The position numbers and the translations under genes are program-made. A model generated the notes under the pieces. It was not told where the DNA came from. It did no database searches and was given only the letters and a program-made list of their open reading frames with translations. Of a stretch of DNA of 64,000 nucleotides, positions 28,475 through 37,601 are shown piece by piece. How positions within the stretch are numbered: the first letter of the stretch is position 1; every line of letters starts with the position of its first letter. Source of the DNA: Comamonas thiooxydans. Its GTDB lineage: Bacteria; Pseudomonadota; Gammaproteobacteria; Burkholderiales; Burkholderiaceae_C. Where the stretch lies: positions 124,001 to 188,000 of the forward strand of contig NZ_AP026738.1 of assembly GCF_002157685.2 (NCBI RefSeq), read 5' to 3'.

Positions 28475-29776
28475 TCAAGCGATATTTGCTCTTGCTTCAA
28501 TGGGATCTGTCATAGCGGAAACTCTGCATTTCTGTCCGGATTCCCTGGCTTTCAGTGCTGTCTCATGCTCGGCGATATAGCTGCGCGTGAGCGGCACGGC
28601 ATCCTGCCTGCGCGCCAGCTGAACCTGGAAGATGGCGATGTCCTGATAGCGGAACGCGGTTTCCGACATGGACAGATAGAACTCCCACATGCGGCAGAAG
28701 CGCTCGTCATACAGTGCTGCGGCTTCGGCACGGCGTGCCATGAAACGTTCGCGCCACAGGCGCAGGGTCTGGGCATAGTGCAGGCGCAGCACCTCGATAT
28801 CGCAGATCACCAGCCCCGCGCGCTCTATGGCCGGCGTGAACTCCGACATCGACGGAATATGGCCGCCAGGAAAGATGTAGCGCTCTATCCAGGGATTGTT
28901 GAAGTCGGGCACATCGCTGTTGCCTATGAAGTGCAGCAGCATCACGCCGTCCTCGCTGAGCAGCTCATGGCATTTGCGGAAGAAGGCGTCGTGGAATTTC
29001 GTGCCCACATGCTCGAACATGCCGACAGAGACGATGCGCTCGAACGGCCCCTGTGTATCGCGGTAGTCTTCCAGCCGGTACTCCAGCCGTTCGCCATGGA
29101 GGGACTGCGAGGCCCTGGACTGCGCGCCGGCCAGTTGCTCTGTGGACAGCGTGATGCCGGTGACATGACCGGCACCGGCCACCTCGGCCAGATAGCGCGA
29201 GAGACCGCCCCAGCCGCAGCCGATGTCGAGCACGCGCTGGCCCGGCTCGATCAGCAGCTTGGCAGCGATATGGCGCTTCTTGGCCAGCTGGGCCGTTTCC
29301 AGGTCTTCGTTGCCCTGCTCGAAATAGGCGCAGGAGTACTGGCGCTCGCTGTCGAGAAACAGCTGATAGAGCCGGTCGTCCAGATCGTAGTGATGTGCCA
29401 CGTTGGCACGCGATCTGCCGCGCAGATTGTTCTGCAGCAAGGGCCGTAGCTTCATGCGCCAGGCATCGAGCATGCGTACCGTGGCGCTGACGGGCACCTG
29501 CTTGGCGCCGCGCAGCACCAGCTCCAGAACGTCGTAGACCGTGCCCTGCTCGACCAGCAGGCGCTGCTGCATGAACAGCTCGCCAAAGTTGAGGTCGGGG
29601 TCGCGCAGCAGCGCCAGGACGGCGCGTCTGTCGGCAAAGCGCAGGCGCGCCTGGGGCTGGCCGCCGTCGCCGAAGATCAGCGCCTTGCCTGAAGGGGTGA
29701 TGACTTCGAGCCGTCCCGTTTTGACCAGAGGTGCAAATACCTGTTGCAGCAATTTTTCGGTCAGCCGGTCCAGCAT
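28475..29776 (-). CDS. cfa: Cyclopropane-fatty-acyl-phospholipid synthase
   Basis: Transfers a methylene group from AdoMet to cis double bonds of membrane phospholipid chains. The 433-residue protein starts at an ATG preceded by AAGGAGC. An N-terminal lipid-binding part (1-135) precedes NVAHHYDLDDRLYQLFLD, the hallmark of the family, then the AdoMet loop VLDIGCGWGGLSRYLAE and FERIVSVGMFEHVGTKF. The end DPIEARANIA is unremarkable. It is the last of four leftward genes and lies 47 bases behind the arginase-fold gene. E. coli Cfa has 382 residues, so this is the longer type common in betaproteobacteria. Confidence 0.93.
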   Translation of the reverse strand: MLDRLTEKLLQQVFAPLVKTGRLEVITPSGKALIFGDGGQPQARLRFADRRAVLALLRDPDLNFGELFMQQRLLVEQGTVYDVLELVLRGAKQVPVSATVRMLDAWRMKLRPLLQNNLRGRSRANVAHHYDLDDRLYQLFLDSERQYSCAYFEQGNEDLETAQLAKKRHIAAKLLIEPGQRVLDIGCGWGGLSRYLAEVAGAGHVTGITLSTEQLAGAQSRASQSLHGERLEYRLEDYRDTQGPFERIVSVGMFEHVGTKFHDAFFRKCHELLSEDGVMLLHFIGNSDVPDFNNPWIERYIFPGGHIPSMSEFTPAIERAGLVICDIEVLRLHYAQTLRLWRERFMARRAEAAALYDERFCRMWEFYLSMSETAFRYQDIAIFQVQLARRQDAVPLTRSYIAEHETALKARESGQKCRVSAMTDPIEARANIA

Positions 29777-29823
29777 GTCAGCTCCTTGAAGCGAAGTGTT
29801 GAAAAGTGGTCGGTGGAATCGCT

Positions 29824-30723
29824 CTAATTCGTGCTGCTGAGCGCTATGTGCTGTATCAGCCGCTGGTTCAATGCATGCTGCCCGGCCTGCCAGCCGGCCA
29901 GCGTAGCGGCGTCAATCTGTGTGTCCTGGCCGTCGCCCGCGCTCATCAGTCGTTTCCACCAGGTGCCATAGTGCCATGACGACACGTCACCCGTGATATC
30001 ACTGCCCGTGATCTGCCCGCGCAGCGCATTGATCAGCTGCACGGCCTGCTCTTCCAGCATCCGGCCCTGGTCCCAGTTGGTGCGCACGACTTCGGCGGCG
30101 AATACATCCTTGTCTATGCTCAGATACGTGTCCTGCGGCCAGTCATGCAGATGGTTGGACAGCGCCTGTACCAGCTCCGAGATATCGGCAAAGCTGCGAA
30201 ACGCCTTGCCCGCGCCCAGGCGCCGGGCCCAGCCGGTGTCCACGCCGCAGCTCCAGTAGGTGAGCTTGCCGGCGCGCAGCGGCCGCAGATAGTTTTCCCA
30301 GGCGTGGCCCGAGCCTATGTCCTGGGAGGTGATGCCTGCCACATGAACCTGCGACACGGCCGGGTGCATGGCCACGCGCCTCACCCAGGAGCCGCAGTGC
30401 ACGCCCCAGGGAAAGCGCATATTGTCGGGGTGGTTGTCCAGCACCACCACGCGCAGCGGATGCTTGGCGCTGAAGCCCTTCTGGGCGATGCAGCGCTCGA
30501 TCAGCGGCCAGCTCAGATGGTGAAAGTCGCCGCTGCCCATGAGCACGGTGCCGTGCAGTGCGGGCAGCTGTTCATGCACCGCCTGGCTGAAGCGCCTGAA
30601 GCTGCGCAGGCCGCAGCCAAAGCGCACCAGCTCCTGCCACTGGGCAAGCGCAAGCCGCTTTTCCTGGACCAGCGGGCCTACCGACCCATCGACATCGAGC
30701 ACCACAGGTGTTTGTTGCATCAT
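29824..30723 (-). CDS. Arginase/ureohydrolase-fold protein, divergent
   Basis: A 299-residue protein with the metal-ligand pattern of the arginase superfamily: GSGDFHHLSW (His68/69), LDNHPDNM (Asp96, His98, Asp100, a DxHxD motif) and LSIDKDVF (Asp204, Asp206, an SxDxD motif). All expected manganese ligands are therefore present. The surrounding sequence is very unlike arginase, agmatinase or formimidoylglutamase, so the substrate cannot be named; hydrolysis or deacetylation-like cleavage of a guanidino, amidino or similar C-N bond is the family expectation. The start ATG overlaps the GNAT stop (ATGA). The neighbourhood has an aminotransferase, a GNAT protein and Cfa. Confidence 0.72.
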   Translation of the reverse strand: MMQQTPVVLDVDGSVGPLVQEKRLALAQWQELVRFGCGLRSFRRFSQAVHEQLPALHGTVLMGSGDFHHLSWPLIERCIAQKGFSAKHPLRVVVLDNHPDNMRFPWGVHCGSWVRRVAMHPAVSQVHVAGITSQDIGSGHAWENYLRPLRAGKLTYWSCGVDTGWARRLGAGKAFRSFADISELVQALSNHLHDWPQDTYLSIDKDVFAAEVVRTNWDQGRMLEEQAVQLINALRGQITGSDITGDVSSWHYGTWWKRLMSAGDGQDTQIDAATLAGWQAGQHALNQRLIQHIALSSTN

Positions 30724-31781
30724 GGCTTGTAGCCCCACTGGCTATCGCTTTCAAACAGGCCGGAGAAGCGTCGCCCCAACGCGCGCAGCACGGGGTTGCG
30801 CACGAAGACCAGATGCTGCGTCATGGTGAAGCTGGCGCCGAGCTGGGCCTTGACTTCTGGATCGGTCCAGCCCGCCACATAGTGGGACAGACCCCGCTCC
30901 AGTGCGTACTCGAGGTTGACCATCCAGCTCACGAAATAGAGATTCGCCTCGCGCGCTGCCGGGTAGGACAGGCCTATGTATTTGTCGATCAGCCTGCCGT
31001 CATGCTCGAAGCAAAGATTCCAGCCCAGCAGAGCATCGCTTTGCCGATCCCGGTATTCGAACACGATGCCGCCGTTGTCCGCATCGCGCAGCAGGCCGGC
31101 CAGGAAGGCGCGAGAGAGCTTGTCGAAATGGATCTCGCTTTGCGCATACACCGCTTCGAACAAGGCGTAGTAGGCGTCGATGTGGCTCTCGTCGGCAAAG
31201 GCGGCGCCGGTCGGCATGCGGCGGATGTCAAGCCCGGCGCGGCTCTTGAGTTTGCGCCTGAGGCTGCTGCGGCGGTTCTTGGACAGTCCGGCCAGATACT
31301 CATCGGCACTGGCAAAGTCCAGTGGCACATAGGCCAGTGCCTGGCCCTCGAGTGCCACAAAGCCTTGCTCGGCCAGTGCCTGCGACAAGGCCTTGGCAAA
31401 GTCATTGTCGCTGGCGCTCAACAGGGGCGATGCCTGCGGCAGATCCTTGACGATGGTGAGCATGGTCCGGCCCGCAACGGCACGCAGCTGCCGCGCCAGG
31501 GTGGCGGCCTCCACGCCCTGGGGCAGGGGCGCATACTCGCTGACCGTGCTGCCGATGAAGTCCGTCTTCAGCCTGAGTCTGGCGCTCAGCCAGCGCCCGC
31601 CCGGCAACGACAAAAGACGCGCCTTGAGCGCGTCATCTGCGGTGGTCAGCAAATCGAAGGGGGCGGTGAATGCTGGCGCCGGCCATTCCTTCAGCAAGGC
31701 AAAGCCTTCTGGAGGATGGTTGGTGAACTGCTGCAGCAAGCCACTGGGTTCGAGCCGGTTGCGGAAATTTTCCGTCGCCAT
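30720..31781 (-). CDS. GNAT-fold acyl/aminoacyltransferase (FemAB-like)
   Basis: A 353-residue protein starting at ATG 31781. The C-terminal half resembles the acyl-CoA/aminoacyl-tRNA N-acyltransferase fold of large GNAT or FemAB-like proteins: LAGLSKNRRSSLRRKLKS, then HIDAYYALFEAVYAQSEIHF, FEYRDRQSDALLGWNLCFEH and YFVSWMVNLEYALERGLSHY. It probably transfers an acyl or aminoacyl group to an amine. It overlaps the arginase-fold gene at ATGA, so the two act together. It lies 188 bases behind the class III aminotransferase gene across a GC-rich repeat hairpin. No signal peptide or membrane segment. Substrate unknown. Confidence 0.75.
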   Translation of the reverse strand: MATENFRNRLEPSGLLQQFTNHPPEGFALLKEWPAPAFTAPFDLLTTADDALKARLLSLPGGRWLSARLRLKTDFIGSTVSEYAPLPQGVEAATLARQLRAVAGRTMLTIVKDLPQASPLLSASDNDFAKALSQALAEQGFVALEGQALAYVPLDFASADEYLAGLSKNRRSSLRRKLKSRAGLDIRRMPTGAAFADESHIDAYYALFEAVYAQSEIHFDKLSRAFLAGLLRDADNGGIVFEYRDRQSDALLGWNLCFEHDGRLIDKYIGLSYPAAREANLYFVSWMVNLEYALERGLSHYVAGWTDPEVKAQLGASFTMTQHLVFVRNPVLRALGRRFSGLFESDSQWGYKP

Positions 31782-31874
31782 TTCGCCTTTTTGTAGTCGG
31801 TTTTGATGGTGCCTGAGTGTGTCTGCAGCGCAGAAAACTGGCACAACCCAGGCAAGAGACAGCGAGCAAGACCT

Positions 31875-31969
31875 GGGCGGCCCCCGCCGCCGCACAGCGA
31901 GGCTGTCGTCCCCTTCCCGAAGAGAGAGGGGGAAGCGGCGGGGCCGCCTAGGCAAAGCCGCTCAGGGGG
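31875..31969. repeat. Intergenic inverted-repeat element, copy 1
   Basis: GGCGGCCCCCGCCGC around 31876-31890 pairs with GCGGCGGGGCCGCC at 31935-31948 apart from one extra base. The part 31903-31967 read on the minus strand contains CCCCCTGAGCGGCT, then GCCGCTTCCCCC and GGGGACGAC, in the same order as the element at 49279-49327. It lies between two leftward genes and may also act as an attenuating terminator. Confidence 0.65.
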
Positions 31970-33343
31970 TTACGCCTTTTTAGCCTTGGTCAGCAGCTGA
32001 TCCAGCAGCACCATGGCTTCGTCGATCTCGCTGCGCGAAATCATCAGCGAAGGCGCGAAGGTGATCACGTTCTTGTAGTAGCCGCCCACGTCCAGCACCA
32101 GGCCGCGCTTCTGGCCCTGGTATTCCAGGCCGCCTTCGAGGCCGATGTCCACCATCTTGTCCAGCAGCGCCTTGTTGGGCGTGAAGCCGTCTTCGGTGCA
32201 GATTTCGGCACGCAGCGCCAGGCCCAGACCATCCACATCGCCGATTTCCTTGTGGCGCTTCTGCAGCTCCTTGAGGCCTTCGAGGAAGTAGGCACCCGAT
32301 TCGCGCACCTGACGACCGAAGTCCATCTCGTGGGTCATCTTCATGACTTCCAGGCCCAGGGCCGTGCCCAGCGGGTTGGAGGCAAAGGTGGAGTGGGTGG
32401 ATCCGGGCGGGAACACCGTGGGGTTGATCAGCTCTTCGCGAGCCCACAGGCCGGACAGCGCATTCAGACCATTGGTCAGGGCCTTGGCAAACACCAGCAC
32501 ATCGGGCTGGATGCCGAAGTTTTCCACCGACCACAGCTTGCCGGTACGCCAGAAGCCCATCTGGATTTCATCGACCACCAGCAGTACGCCGTGGTCGTCC
32601 AGTACCTTCTTCAGGCCGGTAAAGAAGTTGGCAGGCGGGATCACGTAACCACCGGTGCCCTGAATGGGCTCGATGTAGAAGGCTGCGTATTCGCACTGGT
32701 TGGTCTTGGGGTCCCAGACCGCGTGGTATTCGTTTTCGAACTTGCGGCGGAAGTCGGCCACGATGGATTCCGCGTACTCCTCTGCCGTCATGCCCTTGGG
32801 GCGGCGGAAGGGGTAGGGGAAGGGAATGAACTGTGCCCGGTCGCTGAAGTGGCCGAAACGGCGGCGATAGCGGTAGCTGGAGGTGATGGACGATGCACCC
32901 AGCGTACGGCCGTGGTAGCCGCCTTCGAACGCAAACATCAGGCTCTTGCCGCCGCTGGCGTTGCGCACGACCTTCAGCGAGTCCTCGATGGCTTGCGCGC
33001 CGCCCACGTTGAAGTGCACGCGGCCGTCGTGGCCCCATTTGCCCTTGGCGTCTTCGGCGATGAACTTGGCCAGTTCGATCTTGGTGGGGTGCAGATACTG
33101 GCTGGCCACCTGGGGCAGCTCCTGCAGCTGCTCGATCATCTTGGCTTCAAGACGCTTGTTCTTGTAGCCGAAGTTGACGGCCGAATACCACATCTGCAGA
33201 TCGAGGTAGGACGTGCCGGCATCGTCGTACATATAGCTGCCTTCGCAGCCCGTGAAGATCTTCGGAGGATTGACGTAGTGGACGGTGTCGCCAAACGAGC
33301 AGTATTTGGCTTCGTCAGCCAGCAATTGGGCAGTATTGATCAC
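31970..33343 (-). CDS. Class III PLP-dependent aminotransferase
   Basis: A 457-residue omega-type aminotransferase. The cofactor site has GGAQAIEDSL (113-122), FEGGYHGRTLGASS, LVVDEIQMGFWRTG with Asp258, and VFAKALTNG with the PLP Lys287. Family members act on omega-amino groups, for example ornithine, GABA, putrescine or beta-alanine. The YLDLQMWYSAVNFGY region is unlike standard ArgD or GabT, so I do not assign a substrate. The start is a GTG at 33343 with GGAGC upstream. It is the first of four leftward genes (aminotransferase, GNAT, arginase-fold, Cfa). Confidence 0.88.
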   Translation of the reverse strand: MINTAQLLADEAKYCSFGDTVHYVNPPKIFTGCEGSYMYDDAGTSYLDLQMWYSAVNFGYKNKRLEAKMIEQLQELPQVASQYLHPTKIELAKFIAEDAKGKWGHDGRVHFNVGGAQAIEDSLKVVRNASGGKSLMFAFEGGYHGRTLGASSITSSYRYRRRFGHFSDRAQFIPFPYPFRRPKGMTAEEYAESIVADFRRKFENEYHAVWDPKTNQCEYAAFYIEPIQGTGGYVIPPANFFTGLKKVLDDHGVLLVVDEIQMGFWRTGKLWSVENFGIQPDVLVFAKALTNGLNALSGLWAREELINPTVFPPGSTHSTFASNPLGTALGLEVMKMTHEMDFGRQVRESGAYFLEGLKELQKRHKEIGDVDGLGLALRAEICTEDGFTPNKALLDKMVDIGLEGGLEYQGQKRGLVLDVGGYYKNVITFAPSLMISRSEIDEAMVLLDQLLTKAKKA

Positions 33344-33592
33344 AGCAGAAAGCGCTCCGCAAAAATGGATTCGGTCAACGGTATGCGGCAGCAGTGTGCG
33401 TTTGCAATATTTCCGGGCTGTCGAGCATTTGTGTGGGAATTGTGGAGAGCTCCCTATTGGCCGGTTTCCTGCGGCCTCAAGGATTTGAAACCGGCGTGGC
33501 AGCCCTCCCGCTGTGGTTCCTGCTGGCCCAAGGCTCGGGGCGGAGCCGCCACGGGCTGGCCAGGCGGCACCGGGGCCGCTGCTGCGGGCCGA

Positions 33593-35503
33593 TCAGCCCA
33601 GGGCCACCACGCGCAGCACCTCGGCTCCATAGGCGTCGAGCTTCTTGGTGCCCATGCCGCTGACGCCCTGCAGCTCCTGCAGGCTCTGGGGATTGAGCTC
33701 GGCAATCGATGCCAGCGTGGAATCGTGGAAGATCACGTAGGCCGGCAGGTTGTGGGACTTGGCCACTTCGGCGCGCCAGGCCTTGAGGTTGATGAAGCGA
33801 ACCTGTGCATCGGGGCCCAGATTGACCGCAGCCGCATTGGCCGCAGACTTCTTGCTCTGCTTCTTGCTGCGTGAAGCGGCCACGGCTTCGCGCAGCTGCA
33901 CCTGTATCTCGCCCTTGAGCACGGCACGCGAGCCGGTGGCCAGACACAAGGTGTCAAACACATGGCCGCTGTTCTCGCTCACCACCTTGTGCAGGCCCAG
34001 GGCCCCCGTGGCCAGCAACTGGCGCATCACGGCGCGCAGCTGCGGCTCCGAATACTCCTTGCCGATGCCGAAGGTGGACACCTTGTCATGCCCGTACTGC
34101 GTGACCTTGTCCGTCTCCTTGCCGCGCAGCACGTCCATGATGTGACCCGCACCATAGGTCAGGCCGCTGGCTTCGTACACGCGGAAGATGGTGGACAGCA
34201 GCTTGCGTGCCGCATCCGTGCCATCCCATAGCGCCGGCGGCTCCAGGCAGTTGTCGCAGTTGCCGCAATGGGTGCGGGCAACGGCCTGCAATGGCTTGCC
34301 ATCCAGGCTCGGCTCCTGTCCATACTGCTCGCCAAAATAGGCCAGCAGGCGAACACGGCGGCAGTCGGTGGCCTCGGCCAGACCGAGCAGGGCATCGAGC
34401 TTGCCGCGCATCACCTGCTTGAACTGTTCCTCGGCCGGGCTTTCATCGATCATGCGGCGCTGGTTGACCACGTCGCTGAGACCGTAGGCCATCCAGGCAT
34501 CGGCGGGCAGGCCGTCGCGGCCCGCACGGCCGGTTTCCTGGTAGTAGCCCTCGATGTTCTTGGGCATGTCCACATGGGCCACAAAGCGCACATCGGGCTT
34601 GTTGATGCCCATGCCGAAGGCAATCGTCGCCACCATGACCACGCCGTCCTCGCGCAGGAAGCGGTCCTGGTGGTTCTGGCGCATGTCCTGGGGCAGGCCG
34701 GCGTGATAGGGCAGGGCATTGATGCCGTTCTGCACCAGGGTCTGGGCCAGTTCCTCGACACGCTTGCGTGACTGGCAATAGACCACGCCGGCCTCGCCCT
34801 CGTGCTCGCGCTCGATAAAGCGCAGCAGCTGGTTGCTGACGTCCTTTTTCTCGGCGATCTTGTAGCGGATGTTCGGGCGGTCGAAACTGCTGATGAAATG
34901 CTGGGCTTCTTCCAGCTGCAGGCGCTCGATGATGTCGGCGCGCGTCAGCGCATCGGCAGTGGCCGTCAGCGCGATGCGCGGCACATCGGCATAGCGCTGG
35001 TGCAGCACGCTCAGTGCGCGGTATTCGGGGCGGAAGTCGTGTCCCCACTGGCTCACGCAATGCGCTTCGTCGATGGCGAACAGCGACAGCTTTCCCTGGG
35101 CATGCAGATCGTCGAGCAGGCCCAGAAAACGTGGTGTGTTCAGCCGCTCGGGAGCGGCGTAGAGCAGGGTGATGTCGCCGCTTTGCAGGCGCAGCTCCAC
35201 CTCCTGCGTCTCGTCGTAGCTCAGGGTGGAGTTCAGATAGGCAGCGCTGATGCCGGCCTCATGCAGCGCACCGACCTGGTCGTGCATGAGCGCGATCAGC
35301 GGCGAGACCACGATGGTCACGCCATGGCCGAGCTGTTGGCGCGCAATGGCCGGAACCTGGTAGCACAGCGATTTGCCGCCGCCCGTGGGCATGAGCACCA
35401 GCGCATCGCCGCCGTTGATGACATGCGAGACGATGGCCTGCTGGGGGCCACGGAATTGCTCGTAGCCAAAAACGGCTTGCAGAATGGATTGCGCGGAAGA
35501 CAC
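33593..35503 (-). CDS. recQ: ATP-dependent DNA helicase RecQ
   Basis: 3'-5' helicase for repair and recombination. From the GTG at 35503 (AAGAG seven bases upstream; a TTG at 35521 is the alternative) the protein has 636 residues. Walker A is MPTGGGKSLCYQ with Lys44, motif II is IDEAHCVSQWGHDFRPEY, and ETGRAGRDG is motif VI. The zinc-binding subdomain shows CRRVRLLAYFGE and CGNCDNC, then a winged helix and a C-terminal HRDC domain (about 555-630) starting near RFINLKAWRAEVAK. All parts of canonical RecQ are present. An alanine/lysine-rich linker (SRSKKQSKKSAANAA) precedes HRDC. Confidence 0.96.
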   Translation of the reverse strand: MSSAQSILQAVFGYEQFRGPQQAIVSHVINGGDALVLMPTGGGKSLCYQVPAIARQQLGHGVTIVVSPLIALMHDQVGALHEAGISAAYLNSTLSYDETQEVELRLQSGDITLLYAAPERLNTPRFLGLLDDLHAQGKLSLFAIDEAHCVSQWGHDFRPEYRALSVLHQRYADVPRIALTATADALTRADIIERLQLEEAQHFISSFDRPNIRYKIAEKKDVSNQLLRFIEREHEGEAGVVYCQSRKRVEELAQTLVQNGINALPYHAGLPQDMRQNHQDRFLREDGVVMVATIAFGMGINKPDVRFVAHVDMPKNIEGYYQETGRAGRDGLPADAWMAYGLSDVVNQRRMIDESPAEEQFKQVMRGKLDALLGLAEATDCRRVRLLAYFGEQYGQEPSLDGKPLQAVARTHCGNCDNCLEPPALWDGTDAARKLLSTIFRVYEASGLTYGAGHIMDVLRGKETDKVTQYGHDKVSTFGIGKEYSEPQLRAVMRQLLATGALGLHKVVSENSGHVFDTLCLATGSRAVLKGEIQVQLREAVAASRSKKQSKKSAANAAAVNLGPDAQVRFINLKAWRAEVAKSHNLPAYVIFHDSTLASIAELNPQSLQELQGVSGMGTKKLDAYGAEVLRVVALG

Positions 35504-35640
35504 CGGGTACTCTTGAATCAATAGCTGGTAGCGCTTGCTGTAAATGGGTTTGAGGCTGATTTGACCTCAGATGCAAGCAACAGAACTGGCCCTATTGTGC
35601 GCCGCGACCCGGCACGCTGCCCGGGCCGGGTTATGCGCAA

Positions 35641-36375
35641 TCAGCCAGCCTGCCCTATGGTGGAGGGCGAAAAATGCGCATCCAGCTCGTAGAGATCGGC
35701 GGGATAGGTCAGGCGCACAAAGGTGATGGGCAACTGCCCGGTCCAGGTGCGGCGGTCGATCACCAGGCAGGGAAAGCCGGGCTTGATCTCCAGCAGGCCG
35801 GCGGTTTCCTCGCTGGCCGCCTCGGCGCGAATGCGGTGTTCGGCCGAGCTCCAGGGCACATGGTTGACCATCCAGGAGCTGGGGCTGTGCTCGGTGAACG
35901 GCTCATGCTCGGCGTCCGGAACGGATTCGAGATTGATCAGACGGTCTTCGATGCAGAACGGACGCGATCCCGCCATGTGCAGACACAGCACATGGACGAT
36001 GGAGGCTGGTCGGGCCATGCGCATGGCCTCCATGTCCTCGCGCGTGCTGCGCCTCTGCGTGCGTCCGAGCAGCCTGCTCGAATACTCCTGCCCCATGCCC
36101 AGCACCACCTGACGCAGATCGGGAATCTCCAGCACGGCAGAGCTGGTCTGTGGGCGCGTCACAAAGCTTCCCGCCTTGCGCTTGCGCACCAGCAGACCGG
36201 CTTCTGCCAGCTTGTTGAGCACCTTGCTCACCGTCATGCGCGAGCATTGGTAATGGACGGTCAGTTCCATCTCCGACGGAATGCGATAGCCGGGTGGCCA
36301 GCGGCCACTGAGAATGTTCTGTTCAATCTCGGTGAGAATTTTCCCGTGCAGCGACATCGAAGAGTGTTTGTCCAT
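35641..36375 (-). CDS. GntR-family regulator, HutC/UTRA type
   Basis: A 244-residue regulator. The winged helix (8-75) includes IPSEMELTVHYQCSRMTVSK and the wing KRKAGSFV. The UTRA effector domain follows, with PFCIEDRLINLESVPD and CLVIDRRTWTGQLPITFVRL, the same architecture as the HutC proteins further right. It lies 45 bases downstream of the acyl-CoA dehydrogenase gene on the same strand and so probably controls that operon, with an acyl or amino acid derivative as effector. Classical HutC ligand is urocanate, but this copy is 3.5 kb from the hut genes and in a different transcription unit. Confidence 0.88.
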   Translation of the reverse strand: MDKHSSMSLHGKILTEIEQNILSGRWPPGYRIPSEMELTVHYQCSRMTVSKVLNKLAEAGLLVRKRKAGSFVTRPQTSSAVLEIPDLRQVVLGMGQEYSSRLLGRTQRRSTREDMEAMRMARPASIVHVLCLHMAGSRPFCIEDRLINLESVPDAEHEPFTEHSPSSWMVNHVPWSSAEHRIRAEAASEETAGLLEIKPGFPCLVIDRRTWTGQLPITFVRLTYPADLYELDAHFSPSTIGQAG

Positions 36376-36420
36376 GGAGTGGATTACACCAGCAAATCCG
36401 GCCGGGTGCCGCTGCGCCTT

Positions 36421-37569
36421 CTAAGCGTTCAATACGGAGCGCGCGATGATGGTGCGCTGAATCTCGGAAGAGCCTTCGTAGATGCGCAGGATGCGGGCGT
36501 CGCGCACATAGCGCTCCAGGGGCATTTCACGGGTATAGCCGTAGCCGCCATGGATCTGCAGCGCCTCGTCGGTCACGAAGCCCACCATTTCCGAGGCGAA
36601 CAGCTTGGCCATGGCCGACTGTTGGGTGAAGGGCTGGCCCTGCTGGCGCAGTGCAAGGGCCTGCATGGTCAGCGCCCAGGCGGCTTCCAGGCGCAGCTTC
36701 ATGTCGGCGATCTTGAACTGTATGCCCTGCTTGTTGGCTATCGGTTCGCCGCCCACCAGACGCTGGTTGGCCCAGTCGGCCGCTGCCTTGAGCGCGGCCT
36801 CGGCGATGCCCAGAGAGGTCGCAGCCACGTCCAGGCGGCTGTTGTCCAGTACCTTCATGGCGGTCTTGAAGCCACTGCCCTCGGCTCCGAGGCGGTTGGC
36901 TGCAGGAACGCGCACGCTGTCCAGCGAGACTTCAAAGGCATGGCCGCCGCGAATGCCCATGAGCTTCTCGGGTGAGGACACCTGGATGCCGGGCAGATCG
37001 CGCGGAACGATGAAGGCGCTGACCCCGCGTGCCGCAGCCTCCGCATCGGTCTTGGCGAACACCACCATGAAGCGGGCCTCCGCCGCATTCGAGATGAAGT
37101 GCTTGACGCCCGTGATCAGATAGTCGTCGCCGTCGCGCACGGCCCGGGTACGCATGTCTGCAGGGTGGGAGCCGCCGCGCGGCTCGGTCAGCGCAAAGGC
37201 CGCCAGCCATTCCCCGCTGGCGCAGCGCGGCAGCCATTGCTCGCGCTGCGTCTCGTCGCCGGCTATGAGAACGGCATCCGTGCCCAGGTAGTGAGCACCG
37301 ATCATGGACGAGGTCGCGGCACAGGCGCGCGAGATGGCGACCAGCGACATCAGCATGGCGGTGGGGGTGACGCCCGGTCCGCCAAAGCGTTCCGGCAGAT
37401 TCATGCCCATCACGCCCAGCGCGGACAGGCCGGGCACATGGCGTGTGGCAGAAAAAGCCTCCTCGTCCATGGCCTGGGCCACGGGCGCCAGGGTTTCCTC
37501 GGCAAAGCGTGCAACGGCATCGGCAACGGCCTGATCTTCTTCGGTCGCGCCCAGACGAATCAATGACAT
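36421..37569 (-). CDS. Acyl-CoA dehydrogenase
   Basis: FAD enzyme that forms the alpha,beta double bond in an acyl-CoA. The ATG at 37569 follows AAGGAGAG. The 382-residue protein has FALTEPRGGSHPADMRT (FAD/substrate loop), DDYLITGVKHFISNAAEARF and QIHGGYGYTREMPLERYVRDARI with the final RILRIYEGSSEIQR, the two standard family signatures. The C-terminal catalytic base region ends QRTIIARSVLN. It is encoded 32 bases after the CoA-transferase gene, so the pair likely activates and oxidises a specific carboxylic acid. The chain specificity cannot be read from the sequence. Confidence 0.94.
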   Translation of the reverse strand: MSLIRLGATEEDQAVADAVARFAEETLAPVAQAMDEEAFSATRHVPGLSALGVMGMNLPERFGGPGVTPTAMLMSLVAISRACAATSSMIGAHYLGTDAVLIAGDETQREQWLPRCASGEWLAAFALTEPRGGSHPADMRTRAVRDGDDYLITGVKHFISNAAEARFMVVFAKTDAEAAARGVSAFIVPRDLPGIQVSSPEKLMGIRGGHAFEVSLDSVRVPAANRLGAEGSGFKTAMKVLDNSRLDVAATSLGIAEAALKAAADWANQRLVGGEPIANKQGIQFKIADMKLRLEAAWALTMQALALRQQGQPFTQQSAMAKLFASEMVGFVTDEALQIHGGYGYTREMPLERYVRDARILRIYEGSSEIQRTIIARSVLNA

Positions 37570-37601
37570 GGCGGTCTCTCCTTGTGTTCTGTCAATCAAA
37601 A

